Part shown: positions 9,023-16,134 of the stretch, piece after piece | How the letters are laid out: each line of letters begins with the position of its first letter | How positions within the stretch are numbered: the first letter of the stretch is position 1 | Source: Bacteroidota bacterium | GTDB taxonomy: Bacteria; Bacteroidota; Bacteroidia; Bacteroidales; UBA7960 | DNA length: 33,151 nucleotides | Assembly: GCA_018335675.1 (NCBI GenBank) | Contig: JAGXRQ010000133.1 | Coordinates: forward strand, 1 to 33,151 | Direction: 5' to 3' | Made by a program: the position numbers and the translations under genes | Notes under the pieces: generated by a model | What the model saw: only the letters and a program-made list of their open reading frames with translations | Databases searched by the model: none | Told to the model about the DNA's origin: nothing

Positions 9023-9077
9023 GTCCTGAGTCCTGAGTCCTGAGTCGGCAGTCGAAAGTGAAAAGTTAAAAGTTAAA
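9015..9077 (+). repeat. Nine-unit 7-bp array (AGTNNNN) starting inside the stop of the T9SS gene
   Basis: Nine consecutive heptamers begin AGT: AGTCGTA, three times AGTCCTG, then AGTCGGC, AGTCGAA, AGTGAAA and twice AGTTAAA. The first unit contains the last Ser codon and most of the TAA stop of the T9SS gene. A 17-bp segment (AGTCGGCAGTCGAAAGT, 9043-9059) recurs in inverted form at the end of folE. Confidence 0.85.
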
Positions 9078-9086
9078 CACTGTACC

Positions 9087-9214
9087 GTCATCCCGAGCGT
9101 CAGCGAGGGATCCCGTTGTTCCCTGCACCGTCATCCCGAGCGTCAGCGAGGGATCCCGTTGATTAGCGCTCCCCCACGGGATCTCTCCCTCCGCTTCGCT
9201 ACAGTCGAGATGAC
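9087..9214 (-). repeat. 85-bp palindromic repeat core with one half-unit (copy B)
   Basis: The core lies at 9130-9214 and is preceded by one half-unit at 9087-9129. Read on the minus strand it is the same core-plus-half-unit arrangement as copy A, with only a few substitutions. It occupies the gap between the convergent T9SS and folE genes. Strong self-complementarity means the transcript would fold, so it may also act as a bidirectional transcription end, although there is no classical T-run. Confidence 0.85.
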
Positions 9215-9240
9215 GCGTTCCCCCTAGCCTCAATCTTCTC

Positions 9241-9295
9241 CTGTCACCCTTCTGTCACCCTTCTATAGACTTTCGACTGCCGACTCTCGACTTAA
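9241..9295 (-). repeat. 11-bp and 7-bp tandem arrays at the 3' end of folE
   Basis: Two units of CTGTCACCCTT (9241-9262) are followed by four GACTNNN heptamers (9268-9295). The last heptamer contains the folE stop codon (9292-9294). On the minus strand the heptamers read AGTC-N3, the same family as the array at the end of the convergent T9SS gene. Confidence 0.8.
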
Positions 9296-9930
9296 TGCAA
9301 CTTCGACCCTATCAAATGAATAAACTCTGCTCTGGTTTTGTCTGTTAAAAATGCTCCGGTAAAATCTGATGTGGTTGTTACCGAGTTTTGTTTTTGGATT
9401 CCTCTCATCATCATACAGAGGTGAAGAGCTTCGATTACAACTGCAACTCCAAGAGGATTCAGAGTTTGCTGAATGCACTCTTTGATTTGAGTTGTGAGTC
9501 TTTCCTGCACTTGCAGTCTGCGGGCAAACGCATCCACAACGCGTGGGATTTTGCTCAAGCCAACTATATATCCATTTGGAATATATGCAACGTGAGCTTT
9601 GCCAATAAAAGGAAGCATATGATGCTCGCACATAGAATATATTTCAATGTCTTTCACAATCACCATTTGCTTGTAATCCTCCTTAAACATTGCAGATTTT
9701 AATATCTCCTGAGGGTCAAGATCATACCCATGAGTAAGATATTGCAACGATTTGGCAACCCTTTCCGGAGTTTTCAAAAGACCTTCCCTTTGTGGGTCTT
9801 CACCAACCAATTTTAAAACTTCAGTATAATGGTCTGAAAGCTTCTGGATTTTTTCGGTATTATAAACATCTACTTTTTCGTAGTCGTCCATTTTATTTTC
9901 GATTGCCATTTTTTTGTTAATATGATTCAT
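9292..9930 (-). CDS. folE: GTP cyclohydrolase I
   Basis: Converts GTP to 7,8-dihydroneopterin triphosphate, the first step to tetrahydrofolate and biopterin-type cofactors. The zinc-site motif CEHHMLPF at 101-108 supplies Cys101 and His104; the third ligand is Cys172 in [25 protein letters not shown] (about 43-59) and [19 protein letters not shown] (about 125-143) are classic type I FolE segments. Length 212 is normal. The ATG at 9930 abuts a repeat array with no room for a conventional leader. An internal ATG at 9909 (MAIENKMDD), preceded by an A-run typical of this phylum, may be the real start. The next genes upstream are a four-helix-bundle gene and a PTPS-like gene in the same direction, so pterin synthesis is probably their shared context. 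Confidence 0.95.
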   Translation of the reverse strand: MNHINKKMAIENKMDDYEKVDVYNTEKIQKLSDHYTEVLKLVGEDPQREGLLKTPERVAKSLQYLTHGYDLDPQEILKSAMFKEDYKQMVIVKDIEIYSMCEHHMLPFIGKAHVAYIPNGYIVGLSKIPRVVDAFARRLQVQERLTTQIKECIQQTLNPLGVAVVIEALHLCMMMRGIQKQNSVTTTSDFTGAFLTDKTRAEFIHLIGSKLH

Positions 9931-9977
9931 AAGATTGAAGATTTGTAAGATTTGTAAGATTGAAGATTTGTAAGATT
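9931..9977. repeat. AAGATT array, left inverted repeat of the four-helix-bundle cassette
   Basis: The array is built from AAGATTG and AAGATTTGT units. A 22-bp segment occurs twice in direct orientation (9931-9952 and 9956-9977) and once as an exact reverse complement at 10351-10372. The array touches the folE start codon on one side and contains the stop codon (9976-9978) of the four-helix-bundle gene on the other. Confidence 0.85.
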
Positions 9978-10338
9978 AGACTGATTTTTTAAGGTACTTT
10001 ATGAATCCGGACAATGATTTAGAGATTAATAATGCACTTTCATTTATTTCATTAAATTCGTCTTGGCTAATATAATTAATATCTAATGCAACATAGTTTA
10101 AGCTTCTTAATTCGCCACAAGATCCTTTAGCAATGAATAAAAATTGAATAAATTCTTTATTGGACCTCCTTTCAAAACCTTCGGCAATATTGTTCATTAT
10201 TGAAACAATTGCACTTTGTATCTGATTGCAAAATCTATAATCCTTAGAAATATTATCTTTTGCAGTTAATAAATAAACCCTTTTTACTAACTCCCTTGAT
10301 AATTTCCAAACTTCCAAATCTTCAAATTGTTTAATCAT
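9976..10338 (-). CDS. Four helix bundle protein (S23-like / TIGR02436 family)
   Basis: A 120-residue, mostly helical protein. The start FEDLEVWKLSRELVKRVY and the later SIMNNIAEGFERRSNKEF and SCGELRSLNYVA segments are characteristic of the S23/four-helix-bundle family. Members were first noticed in 23S rRNA intervening sequences and are related to Avd, the accessory protein of diversity-generating retroelements. These proteins form homopentameric barrels that bind nucleic acid in the Avd case; the role of stand-alone members is unknown. No reverse transcriptase or variable repeat is seen nearby. The gene is bracketed by perfect 22-bp inverted repeats and splits folE from the PTPS gene, which suggests it arrived as a small cassette. 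Confidence 0.9.
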   Translation of the reverse strand: MIKQFEDLEVWKLSRELVKRVYLLTAKDNISKDYRFCNQIQSAIVSIMNNIAEGFERRSNKEFIQFLFIAKGSCGELRSLNYVALDINYISQDEFNEINESALLISKSLSGFIKYLKKSV

Positions 10339-10350
10339 AATCCTATCCTA

Positions 10351-10388
10351 AATCTTACAAATCTTCAATCTTATAAATCTTTAATCCC
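10351..10388. repeat. AATCTT array, right inverted repeat of the four-helix-bundle cassette
   Basis: Reverse-complement counterpart of the array at 9931-9977; 10351-10372 is an exact 22-bp inverted match. The array includes the stop codon (10371-10373) and the last codons of the PTPS-like gene, and ends just upstream of the four-helix-bundle start. Confidence 0.83.
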
Positions 10389-10793
10389 AAAGTACTCTAC
10401 AAAATTATTCTCCGTCTCCACAATCTTTACACTATGTAGCTCCGCTCCTGCTTTATTTACCGGAGTTTTTAGCTGTTTCCAGATTTCGATTGCAAGATTT
10501 TCAGTAGTCGCCATTTTACCATTCATAAAATCGACTTCCAAATTTATATTTTTATGATCGAGTTTTTCGATAATGTGTTCCTTGATAATTTTACTAAGTT
10601 CCTTAAGATTAATCACATACCCCGTCTCGGGATTAACTTCCCCTTTAACGGTTACAAACAAAATATACTCGTGACCATGCCAATTTGGGTTTGAGCATTT
10701 CCCAAACACATCCTCATTACGAGCATCGCTCCACTCCTGCCTGAAAAGGCGGTGAGCAGCACTGAATCTTTCTCTTCTAGTTAGGTAGATCAT
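10371..10793 (-). CDS. 6-pyruvoyl-tetrahydropterin synthase / 6-carboxytetrahydropterin synthase family
   Basis: Zinc-dependent enzyme acting on dihydroneopterin triphosphate. Zinc ligands His14 (FSAAHRL), His39 and His41 (HGH), catalytic Cys33, the DH pair at 79-80 and Glu127 are all present, and length 140 is normal. The Cys-to-HGH spacing is C-x5-HGH (GKCSNPNWHGH), followed by DHKNIN and TTENLAIEIW. This matches animal PTPS (C-x5-HGH, DHKNLD, TTENVAVYIW) rather than E. coli QueD, which has C-x3-HGH. Both queuosine and tetrahydrobiopterin routes use this fold. The residue pattern favours PTPS-type chemistry, but no sepiapterin reductase or queuosine gene is in the window to decide. It lies upstream of folE in the same direction. 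Confidence 0.9.
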   Translation of the reverse strand: MIYLTRRERFSAAHRLFRQEWSDARNEDVFGKCSNPNWHGHEYILFVTVKGEVNPETGYVINLKELSKIIKEHIIEKLDHKNINLEVDFMNGKMATTENLAIEIWKQLKTPVNKAGAELHSVKIVETENNFVEYFGIKDL

Positions 10794-10798
10794 ATATA

Positions 10799-10982
10799 TT
10801 AGGTGTTAGGTGTTAGGTAATAGCGCACGTCATCTCGAGCGTTAGCGAGAGATCCGGTTGTTAAGCGCTCATCGACGGGATCTCTCCCTTCGCTTCACTT
10901 CGGTCGAGATGACACATTCTCACCCTCCTGTCACCCTCCTGTCACTTTTCTGTAACTCTTCTGTCACCCTTCTGTCACCCTT
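10799..10982 (-). repeat. Composite repeat copy C: 7-bp array, 85-bp core, 11-bp array
   Basis: Three heptamers (TTAGGTG, TTAGGTG, TTAGGTA; 10799-10819) lead into the 85-bp core at 10829-10913. Six 11-bp units of CTGTCACCCTT type follow at 10917-10982. The last 11-mer contains the TGA stop (10975-10977) and the final Glu-Gly codons of the TlpA-like gene. Positions 10815-10918 are an exact 104-bp inverted match of 12621-12724. Confidence 0.87.
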
Positions 10983-12390
10983 CCAACGCCTTCAACAGCA
11001 CTCCGTCTATTTCCGGACTACTAGGCCTTGGTGGATTGTTGTCGAAGATGTTACCATCTTTTCCTATTATATAAAATGTTGGAATAAACAACACGTTGTA
11101 TGCTCCGGGTATGGGTTGGTTTCTGCCTGAAACGTTGGCATGAACGCCTGTTATTTCATGTTTTTCAATTGCTTCTTTCCATTTAGCTGCGTCAGTATCA
11201 ATTGAAATATACAAATAAATAATATCGTTGTTATAATCAACCATTCTTTTCTTGAGTTCTTTAGCAGGAGCCATTTCCCTTATACATGGGCCACACCAGC
11301 TTGCCCAGAAATCAAGATATACAACTTTACCTTTATAATCGCTTAATTTCACAACATTTCCATCTATATCATTAATTGTAAAATCAGGAGCAGGATTGCC
11401 GGGCATTAAACTAAGTTTCTTGTTATAAATATTATCAACAATATCTTTATAAATTCCGGGAGTTGCAATTTCCTTATATTCATTATAAAGAGCTTCACTT
11501 TGTTCAAAAGAATCTATACCAAAAGAGAAATATGCACATTTTGACAGAACAAAAATTTTGCTTTCTCCACTAAGATTTGCGTTTGCATAATCAAATTGCA
11601 ATTTATAGAATGATCCCTTAAACTCTTCACCCATCTTACTAATAATTTCTGAAACACCGAAACTGACGTATCCATCAAGAAAATCACGATATTCTTTAAT
11701 TTTAATGGCGTTATCATCAAAAAGATCTTCTGCTACTAGAAAATTATAGTAATCTTCCGGCAACTCAGGCTTAGCATCAAGTTTTTTTACAAACTGGTAA
11801 TAGTTCGGATAAGTAAGTTTCAGATTATACTGCTCGTAATTGATGCTTTTCATAATATTGTCAACAAACTCTTTCTCCATTAAATCATAATTAGGAAAAC
11901 TTTTAAGATAATTGATCTTTTTATTTTTAACCTCTTCCAAAAAAGCAAGAGCTTCGTTCACTTCAAGTTCGGCAATTTTTGCCAGAAGATTTCTATATCC
12001 ATGTTCTTTCTCAATTTCAAAATTGTATTTTACAAGGAAATTACTTTCATGCGAATTAATTCCACTAATAAAAGGCATAGAATCTCTTTGCTCTGCATCA
12101 AACTCAACATAAACTTTTGAATCAGGTCTGATATAAAGCTTTATTGTACGCGGAGGCATGCTGAGATAAACAAACTCGCTAGTTTTTAAAGGAAGATTTA
12201 CAATAAAAGAGTTTACCTCATCAAGCTCAATGGTAAAGCTTTCAGTTTCACTTTTCAAAAAATCCTTATAATAAAACACCTCTAATTTGTCGGCATTAGG
12301 ATTTTTGACATTTCCTGTAATTTTGATGGTTTTGTCCTTGCATGATGCTGCTAAAAAGACAACAGCAATAATAAAAAGAAGTTTTTTCAT
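10975..12390 (-). CDS. TlpA/ResA-type thioredoxin-fold lipoprotein (AhpC/TSA-Redoxin family)
   Basis: A 471-residue lipoprotein. The signal peptide ends in the lipobox LAASC, and the N-terminal domain (about 22-130, ITGNVKNPNADKLEVFYYKDF) resembles the DUF4369-type beta domain common in Bacteroidota TlpA proteins. A helical middle follows. The thioredoxin domain starts near PAPDFTINDIDGNVVKLSDYKGKVVYLDFW, with redox motif WCGPC (Cys366, Cys369). It would act as a membrane-tethered disulfide reductase in the periplasm, for example in cytochrome or envelope-protein maturation. The stop codon falls inside an 11-bp repeat array and the gene is bracketed by mirror-image composite repeats. A -7 box lies at 12425-12432. 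Confidence 0.88.
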   Translation of the reverse strand: MKKLLFIIAVVFLAASCKDKTIKITGNVKNPNADKLEVFYYKDFLKSETESFTIELDEVNSFIVNLPLKTSEFVYLSMPPRTIKLYIRPDSKVYVEFDAEQRDSMPFISGINSHESNFLVKYNFEIEKEHGYRNLLAKIAELEVNEALAFLEEVKNKKINYLKSFPNYDLMEKEFVDNIMKSINYEQYNLKLTYPNYYQFVKKLDAKPELPEDYYNFLVAEDLFDDNAIKIKEYRDFLDGYVSFGVSEIISKMGEEFKGSFYKLQFDYANANLSGESKIFVLSKCAYFSFGIDSFEQSEALYNEYKEIATPGIYKDIVDNIYNKKLSLMPGNPAPDFTINDIDGNVVKLSDYKGKVVYLDFWASWCGPCIREMAPAKELKKRMVDYNNDIIYLYISIDTDAAKWKEAIEKHEITGVHANVSGRNQPIPGAYNVLFIPTFYIIGKDGNIFDNNPPRPSSPEIDGVLLKALEG

Positions 12391-12424
12391 AATTCTGATG
12401 GTTTTTTTTATAAATACTAAACAA

Positions 12425-12432
12425 CAAATATA
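12425..12432 (-). promoter_or_regulatory. Probable -7 promoter box for the TlpA-like gene
   Basis: On the minus strand this reads TATATTTG (TAnnTTTG consensus), 34 bp upstream of the ATG at 12390. No convincing -33 element is seen. Confidence 0.45.
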
Positions 12433-12463
12433 AGATTTTGGTTTTGAAGTTTTTAATTTTTTT

Positions 12464-12763
12464 TGACAGGAGAGTGACAGGAAGTGGTTAATTTACCCCT
12501 AAATCCAATAATAGGGGACTTTTTCTCCCCCTTTAGGGGGGCGGGGGGTATAGAAGGCGGAGCGCATGGTGCAAAGAACAGTAATCGGTGGCCGAGATAC
12601 TCGAAGCCACTGCGAATGAAAATGTGTCATCTCGACCGAAGTGAAGCGAAGGGAGAGATCCCGTCGATGAGCGCTTAACAACCGGATCTCTCGCTAACGC
12701 TCGAGATGACGTGCGCTATTACCTGATACCTGATACCTAATACCTATCTCCTGTCACCCCTTC
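12464..12763 (+). repeat. Composite repeat island upstream of the TlpA-like gene (copy D plus other palindromes)
   Basis: This fills most of the 12391-12832 gap. Two 11-bp units (TGACAGGAGAG, TGACAGGAAGT; 12464-12485) come first. A small hairpin follows, CCCCTA/TAGGGG (12496-12517), then a TCCCCCTTTAGGGGGGCGGG-type palindrome near 12525-12547. Some unremarkable sequence leads to the 85-bp core at 12626-12710, four heptamers (TACCTGA, TACCTGA, TACCTAA, TACCTAT; 12720-12747) and a last 11-mer-like piece. Element order is the mirror image of copy C on the other side of the gene. No gene is supported here. Confidence 0.83.
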
Positions 12764-12773
12764 AAAAAAAAAC

Positions 12774-12804
12774 TTGCTATTTAGAATAATTTTAAATAAC
12801 TTTG
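12774..12804 (+). promoter_or_regulatory. Bacteroidota promoter (-33 TTG, -7 TAACTTTG) for the metal-uptake genes
   Basis: TTG at 12774-12776 and TAACTTTG at 12797-12804 are separated by 20 bp, a good fit to the TTTG-N19-21-TAnnTTTG pattern. The ATG of the HMA gene is 28 bp further on. The repeat island ends just upstream. Confidence 0.65.
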
Positions 12805-12832
12805 TAAAAAGTTTAATCTTAAAACTATTATT

Positions 12833-13207
12833 ATGAAAACACAGACATCTAAACTATTTAAAACTCTTATGTTGCTTACTGCAGTTTTATTCATGTTTGC
12901 AGTTCAGGCAGAGGCAAATGCGTTCACTCACAATCATAATGAAACTGAAGCAGAATTTAAGGTTCTGGGTAAATGCGGAATGTGTACTACACGTATCGAA
13001 AAGGCTGCAAAAGGCGTAAAGGGGGTAACTTATGCATCTTACGATTTAGAAAAACAGATGCTAAAAGTGAAATTCAAGTCTGACAAAACAAATCAGGAAG
13101 CTATTGAGAAAGCTATAACCAATGTTGGTCACGACACAGAAAACTTTAAAACCGACGATAAAACATACAACAACCTTCATCACTGTTGCAAATACAAACG
13201 TGATTAG
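12833..13207 (+). CDS. Exported heavy-metal-associated (HMA) domain protein
   Basis: A 124-residue protein. The N-terminal signal peptide (about 1-29, ending AVQAEANA) is followed by a His-containing linker and one HMA ferredoxin-like domain (about 41-105). The metal-binding loop GKCGMCTTRIE has Cys48 and Cys51 in the CxxC spacing of copper chaperones, and the tail carries HHCCKYK. It probably binds Cu(I) or a similar soft metal in the periplasm and passes it on. The next two genes, a HYC_CC_PP protein and a TonB receptor with a His-rich N-terminus, point to one metal-uptake module. Which metal is used is inferred, not seen. Confidence 0.88.
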   Translation: MKTQTSKLFKTLMLLTAVLFMFAVQAEANAFTHNHNETEAEFKVLGKCGMCTTRIEKAAKGVKGVTYASYDLEKQMLKVKFKSDKTNQEAIEKAITNVGHDTENFKTDDKTYNNLHHCCKYKRD

Positions 13208-13263
13208 GAAGTATTAATTCCGTCTGTTTGAATATTTTAATACGACCTAATTATTAAAAATAT

Positions 13264-13271
13264 TACCTTTG
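13264..13271 (+). promoter_or_regulatory. Probable -7 promoter box just upstream of the HYC_CC_PP gene
   Basis: TACCTTTG fits TAnnTTTG and ends only 9 bp before the ATG at 13281, so any transcript from it would have a leader of a few bases at most. It overlaps a possible TTG start at 13269, which supports the ATG as the true start. Confidence 0.5.
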
Positions 13272-13280
13272 CATTCGATT

Positions 13281-13754
13281 ATGAAAAAGACTGTTAACTC
13301 AATATTATCAGTAATTCTGGCACTTAATCTTCTGCTTTCATTTGCAGGAGTAAGGCTTCTTGTTCATAATTGTCATCATTGCAACTCGACAGAGTACTTT
13401 GTTTTTTTCGAGCCTGACCACGATTGCTGCGGTCACAATCACGAAATAAACATTCATAAACACTCGAAATCAGATTGCTGTTCAACTTCTGGTGATACAA
13501 ATAACATCCAGCAATCTTGCGATAATTGCTGTTCAACAGATACTGAATATGTAAAAGCCGACTATAACGCATCGGTTGAGAAAACCACAACTAAAATCTG
13601 GGTTGCATCTATACCATTGGTTAGTGTTCTGACTAGTGTTTGCTGTACTCATTGCGTAAAAGAAATATCTGCCAAAGATTATTACGACAAACCTCCTTAT
13701 ACTCCTACAGGTAAGGATTTTATTATCTTTTCACATAATATAAAAATTTGCTAA
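13281..13754 (+). CDS. HYC_CC_PP family protein (Cys/His-rich membrane protein)
   Basis: A 157-residue protein starting at ATG 13281; an in-frame TTG at 13269 falls on the promoter box. A hydrophobic N-terminal helix (about 5-28) is followed by a very Cys/His-rich region with CC pairs at 49-50, 66-67 and 83-84. A second hydrophobic segment (about 106-120) leads into CCTHC at 121-125, and a DKPPYTP motif lies near the C-terminus. This matches the Bacteroidota family named for its HYC, CC and PP motifs. It has no established biochemical role. Its place between an HMA protein and a TonB receptor suggests metal binding or transfer in the envelope. Confidence 0.8.
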   Translation: MKKTVNSILSVILALNLLLSFAGVRLLVHNCHHCNSTEYFVFFEPDHDCCGHNHEINIHKHSKSDCCSTSGDTNNIQQSCDNCCSTDTEYVKADYNASVEKTTTKIWVASIPLVSVLTSVCCTHCVKEISAKDYYDKPPYTPTGKDFIIFSHNIKIC

Positions 13755-13839
13755 CTATCTTGTTTTAAGACATTACCCCGGAATGAACACTGTTTCGCTT
13801 CATCCGTAAATATTTTTTTAACCCTTAAAACAAATAGTC

Positions 13840-16110
13840 ATGAATTTTTTAAAATTTTCAATAATAACAATATTCTTCGGGATTCTTTTTTCATATAATT
13901 ATGCTTTTTCGCAAGCTGTAATAATTAAAGGAAAGGTATATGAAAAAGTAGAATGCACAGAGCATGGGCATTCTCATGATGATCCACATTTTAAAAATGT
14001 GCCTCTTATTGGCGCAAATATTCACTGGAAGGGAACTACTTCCGGTGTTTCTACCGACATAAGCGGTTCTTTTGAACTACCTGTAAACCTGCAACTTCCA
14101 CACGACATTGTAATTAGTTATGTAGGATACGTTGCTGACACAATTACAATTTCAAGAGCTGATTTGTTTGTTGAAGTTATACTTCAGCAATCGGTAAGCC
14201 TTGATGAGGTTGTTGTAACAGGCAGAAATTCTGGAGCTCACTATTCAAGCATTCAGCCAATGCATACTCAAATAGTAACCTCTCATGAGTTGCAAAGAGC
14301 CGCTTGCTGCAATCTTTCAGAAGCATTTGAAACTAATGCATCTGTAGATGTTGAGTACAGCGATGCTGTTACAGGTGCTCAGCAAATTATGCTGCTGGGA
14401 TTGGCCGGCACTTATAGTCAGATTCTCGTTGAAAACATTCCAACAATTAGAGGCTTAGGACAACCTTTTGGCTTAGGATTTATTCCCGGACCATGGATGG
14501 AATCTATAATGATTTCTAAAGGTAGTGCTTCTGTAATAAACGGATATGAATCTGTTACAGGTCAAATAAATGTTGAACTTAAAAAGCCCGAAAACAGTGA
14601 AAGTTTGTTTTATAACTTTTATGTAAATAGTTTCGGTCGTCTTGAAAGCACTATTAATGCAGGAGTTAAGATAAACCCTCGTTGGAGCACGATGATATTG
14701 GCTCATGGTGAATATCTTGACAATATGATTGATCATAACAACAACAGCTTTCTGGATCATCCTTTGATGAAAAAGTATAATGTTTTAAATCGCTACAGAT
14801 ATGATAATCCCGGTGTAATGGAGTCGCAATTTGGCTTCCGCATTATGCAGGAAAATCGTGAAGGTGGACAAACTGCTTTTTTCCAAAATGGAAGAAAATG
14901 GGGAAGTGCAGATTACTATGCTATTGGAATAAATACCAACCGTTATGATGCATTCGCAAAGACTGGTTTCTTTTTGCCATCAAGGGAAGCCGGTAGTATT
15001 GGAACACAATTGAGTTTTACCAGACATGAGCAATACTCTCAGTATGGATTAACAAAGTACGACGGTGAGCAAAATACTTTTTATGCTAACATTCTATATG
15101 AAGATAATATTGGAAATCCTGAGCATAAAATTACAACCGGATTAAGTTATATGTATGATGGATATAATGAAGCACTTAATGACAGTATCTTTAATAGAAT
15201 AGAATCGGTGCCCGGAGTATTCGGTCAATACACTATGCATCATCATGAGCATTTTACGGGAATTATTGGTCTTAGGACCGATTATCACAATATTTACGGT
15301 ACTTTCTTTACACCAAGGCTGCATACAAGATGGACCATGGGTGATCATTTCGTTGCAAGAGCTTCAGCTGGTAAAGGCTACAGAGTTCCCAACACCATAG
15401 CTGAAAATGTTGGTATTCTTGCAAGTAGCCGCCGCATATCAGTTTTAGAAGACATTAAGCCGGAAGAAGCCTGGAACTACGGTGCAAGTCTTACCAGCAA
15501 CTTTCACTTGTTTAACAACGATGCATCTATAATGCTGGAGTTTTACAGAACACATTTTATAAATCAGCTTATTGTGGATTTGGATACTGATCATTCACGA
15601 GCTATATTTTATAATCTTGATGGGAAATCATATTCAAACAACTTTCAGGTTGATTTCAAATTTGAACCATTGAGAAGACTTGAAGTAATTGCTGCTTATA
15701 GATTGTCTGATGTAAAAACCACAATTGCAGGAAATCTTGAGTCGAAACCGTTTTTCAGTCGCGACAAAGGTCTTGTAAGTTTATCATACGCAACTCCATC
15801 CAATAATTGGCAGTTTGATGTTACAGCACAGTTCAACGGCAAAGGAAGAATTCCTGACACATCTTCTTTGCCTGAGCAATACAGGCTGGATGTTGAATAT
15901 CCGGGATATACAATTTTAATGGCGCAGATAACATACAAATGGAAGTTTATTGATTTGTATGTTGGTGGAGAAAACCTGACCAATTTCAAGCAAGATCGTC
16001 CAATAATTGCATATGACGAGCCATTTGGCGAATACTTTGACGCTTCTATGGTTTGGGGGCCGATAATCGGACGTACATTTTATTTCGGGTTAAGATATAC
16101 TTTGGAATAA
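13840..16110 (+). CDS. TonB-dependent outer-membrane receptor, probable metal (copper) uptake
   Basis: A 756-residue protein with a signal peptide (about 1-25). A carboxypeptidase-regulatory-like domain (about 27-115) carries a His-rich insert (VECTEHGHSHDDPH, 37-50). The TonB-box-like segment LDEVVVTG lies at 121-128, a plug at about 130-240, and a 22-strand-type barrel follows, ending in an aromatic-rich YFGLRYTLE. The plug begins RAACCNLSEAFETN with Cys156-Cys157 adjacent. It would import a metal or metal complex across the outer membrane using TonB/ExbBD energy. It follows the HYC_CC_PP gene by 85 bp, where a weak hairpin (about 13781-13807) is visible. A strong terminator closes the transcript at 16135-16178. 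Confidence 0.9.
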   Translation: MNFLKFSIITIFFGILFSYNYAFSQAVIIKGKVYEKVECTEHGHSHDDPHFKNVPLIGANIHWKGTTSGVSTDISGSFELPVNLQLPHDIVISYVGYVADTITISRADLFVEVILQQSVSLDEVVVTGRNSGAHYSSIQPMHTQIVTSHELQRAACCNLSEAFETNASVDVEYSDAVTGAQQIMLLGLAGTYSQILVENIPTIRGLGQPFGLGFIPGPWMESIMISKGSASVINGYESVTGQINVELKKPENSESLFYNFYVNSFGRLESTINAGVKINPRWSTMILAHGEYLDNMIDHNNNSFLDHPLMKKYNVLNRYRYDNPGVMESQFGFRIMQENREGGQTAFFQNGRKWGSADYYAIGINTNRYDAFAKTGFFLPSREAGSIGTQLSFTRHEQYSQYGLTKYDGEQNTFYANILYEDNIGNPEHKITTGLSYMYDGYNEALNDSIFNRIESVPGVFGQYTMHHHEHFTGIIGLRTDYHNIYGTFFTPRLHTRWTMGDHFVARASAGKGYRVPNTIAENVGILASSRRISVLEDIKPEEAWNYGASLTSNFHLFNNDASIMLEFYRTHFINQLIVDLDTDHSRAIFYNLDGKSYSNNFQVDFKFEPLRRLEVIAAYRLSDVKTTIAGNLESKPFFSRDKGLVSLSYATPSNNWQFDVTAQFNGKGRIPDTSSLPEQYRLDVEYPGYTILMAQITYKWKFIDLYVGGENLTNFKQDRPIIAYDEPFGEYFDASMVWGPIIGRTFYFGLRYTLE

Positions 16111-16134
16111 ACATTCATAAGGTTAAATTATTGT

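Noticed and set aside
9015-9077. Possible CRISPR-like array
   Set aside because: The units are contiguous heptamers with no spacers and drift gradually, so this is a tandem array and not a repeat-spacer structure; no cas genes are present.
9263-9631. Minus-strand 122-codon frame overlapping folE
   Set aside because: Lies in another frame of a clear folE gene and shows no family features.
9976-10338. Diversity-generating retroelement suggested by the Avd-like four-helix-bundle gene
   Set aside because: No reverse transcriptase and no template/variable repeat pair were found in the window.
10858-11130. Plus-strand open frame starting in repeat copy C
   Set aside because: It is the repeat read through into the antisense of the TlpA-like gene; not a gene.
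12484-12681. Short open frames on both strands in the 12.5-12.7 kb island
   Set aside because: Encoded by palindromic repeats, with the same spurious HLDRSEA/RDLSLRF peptides.
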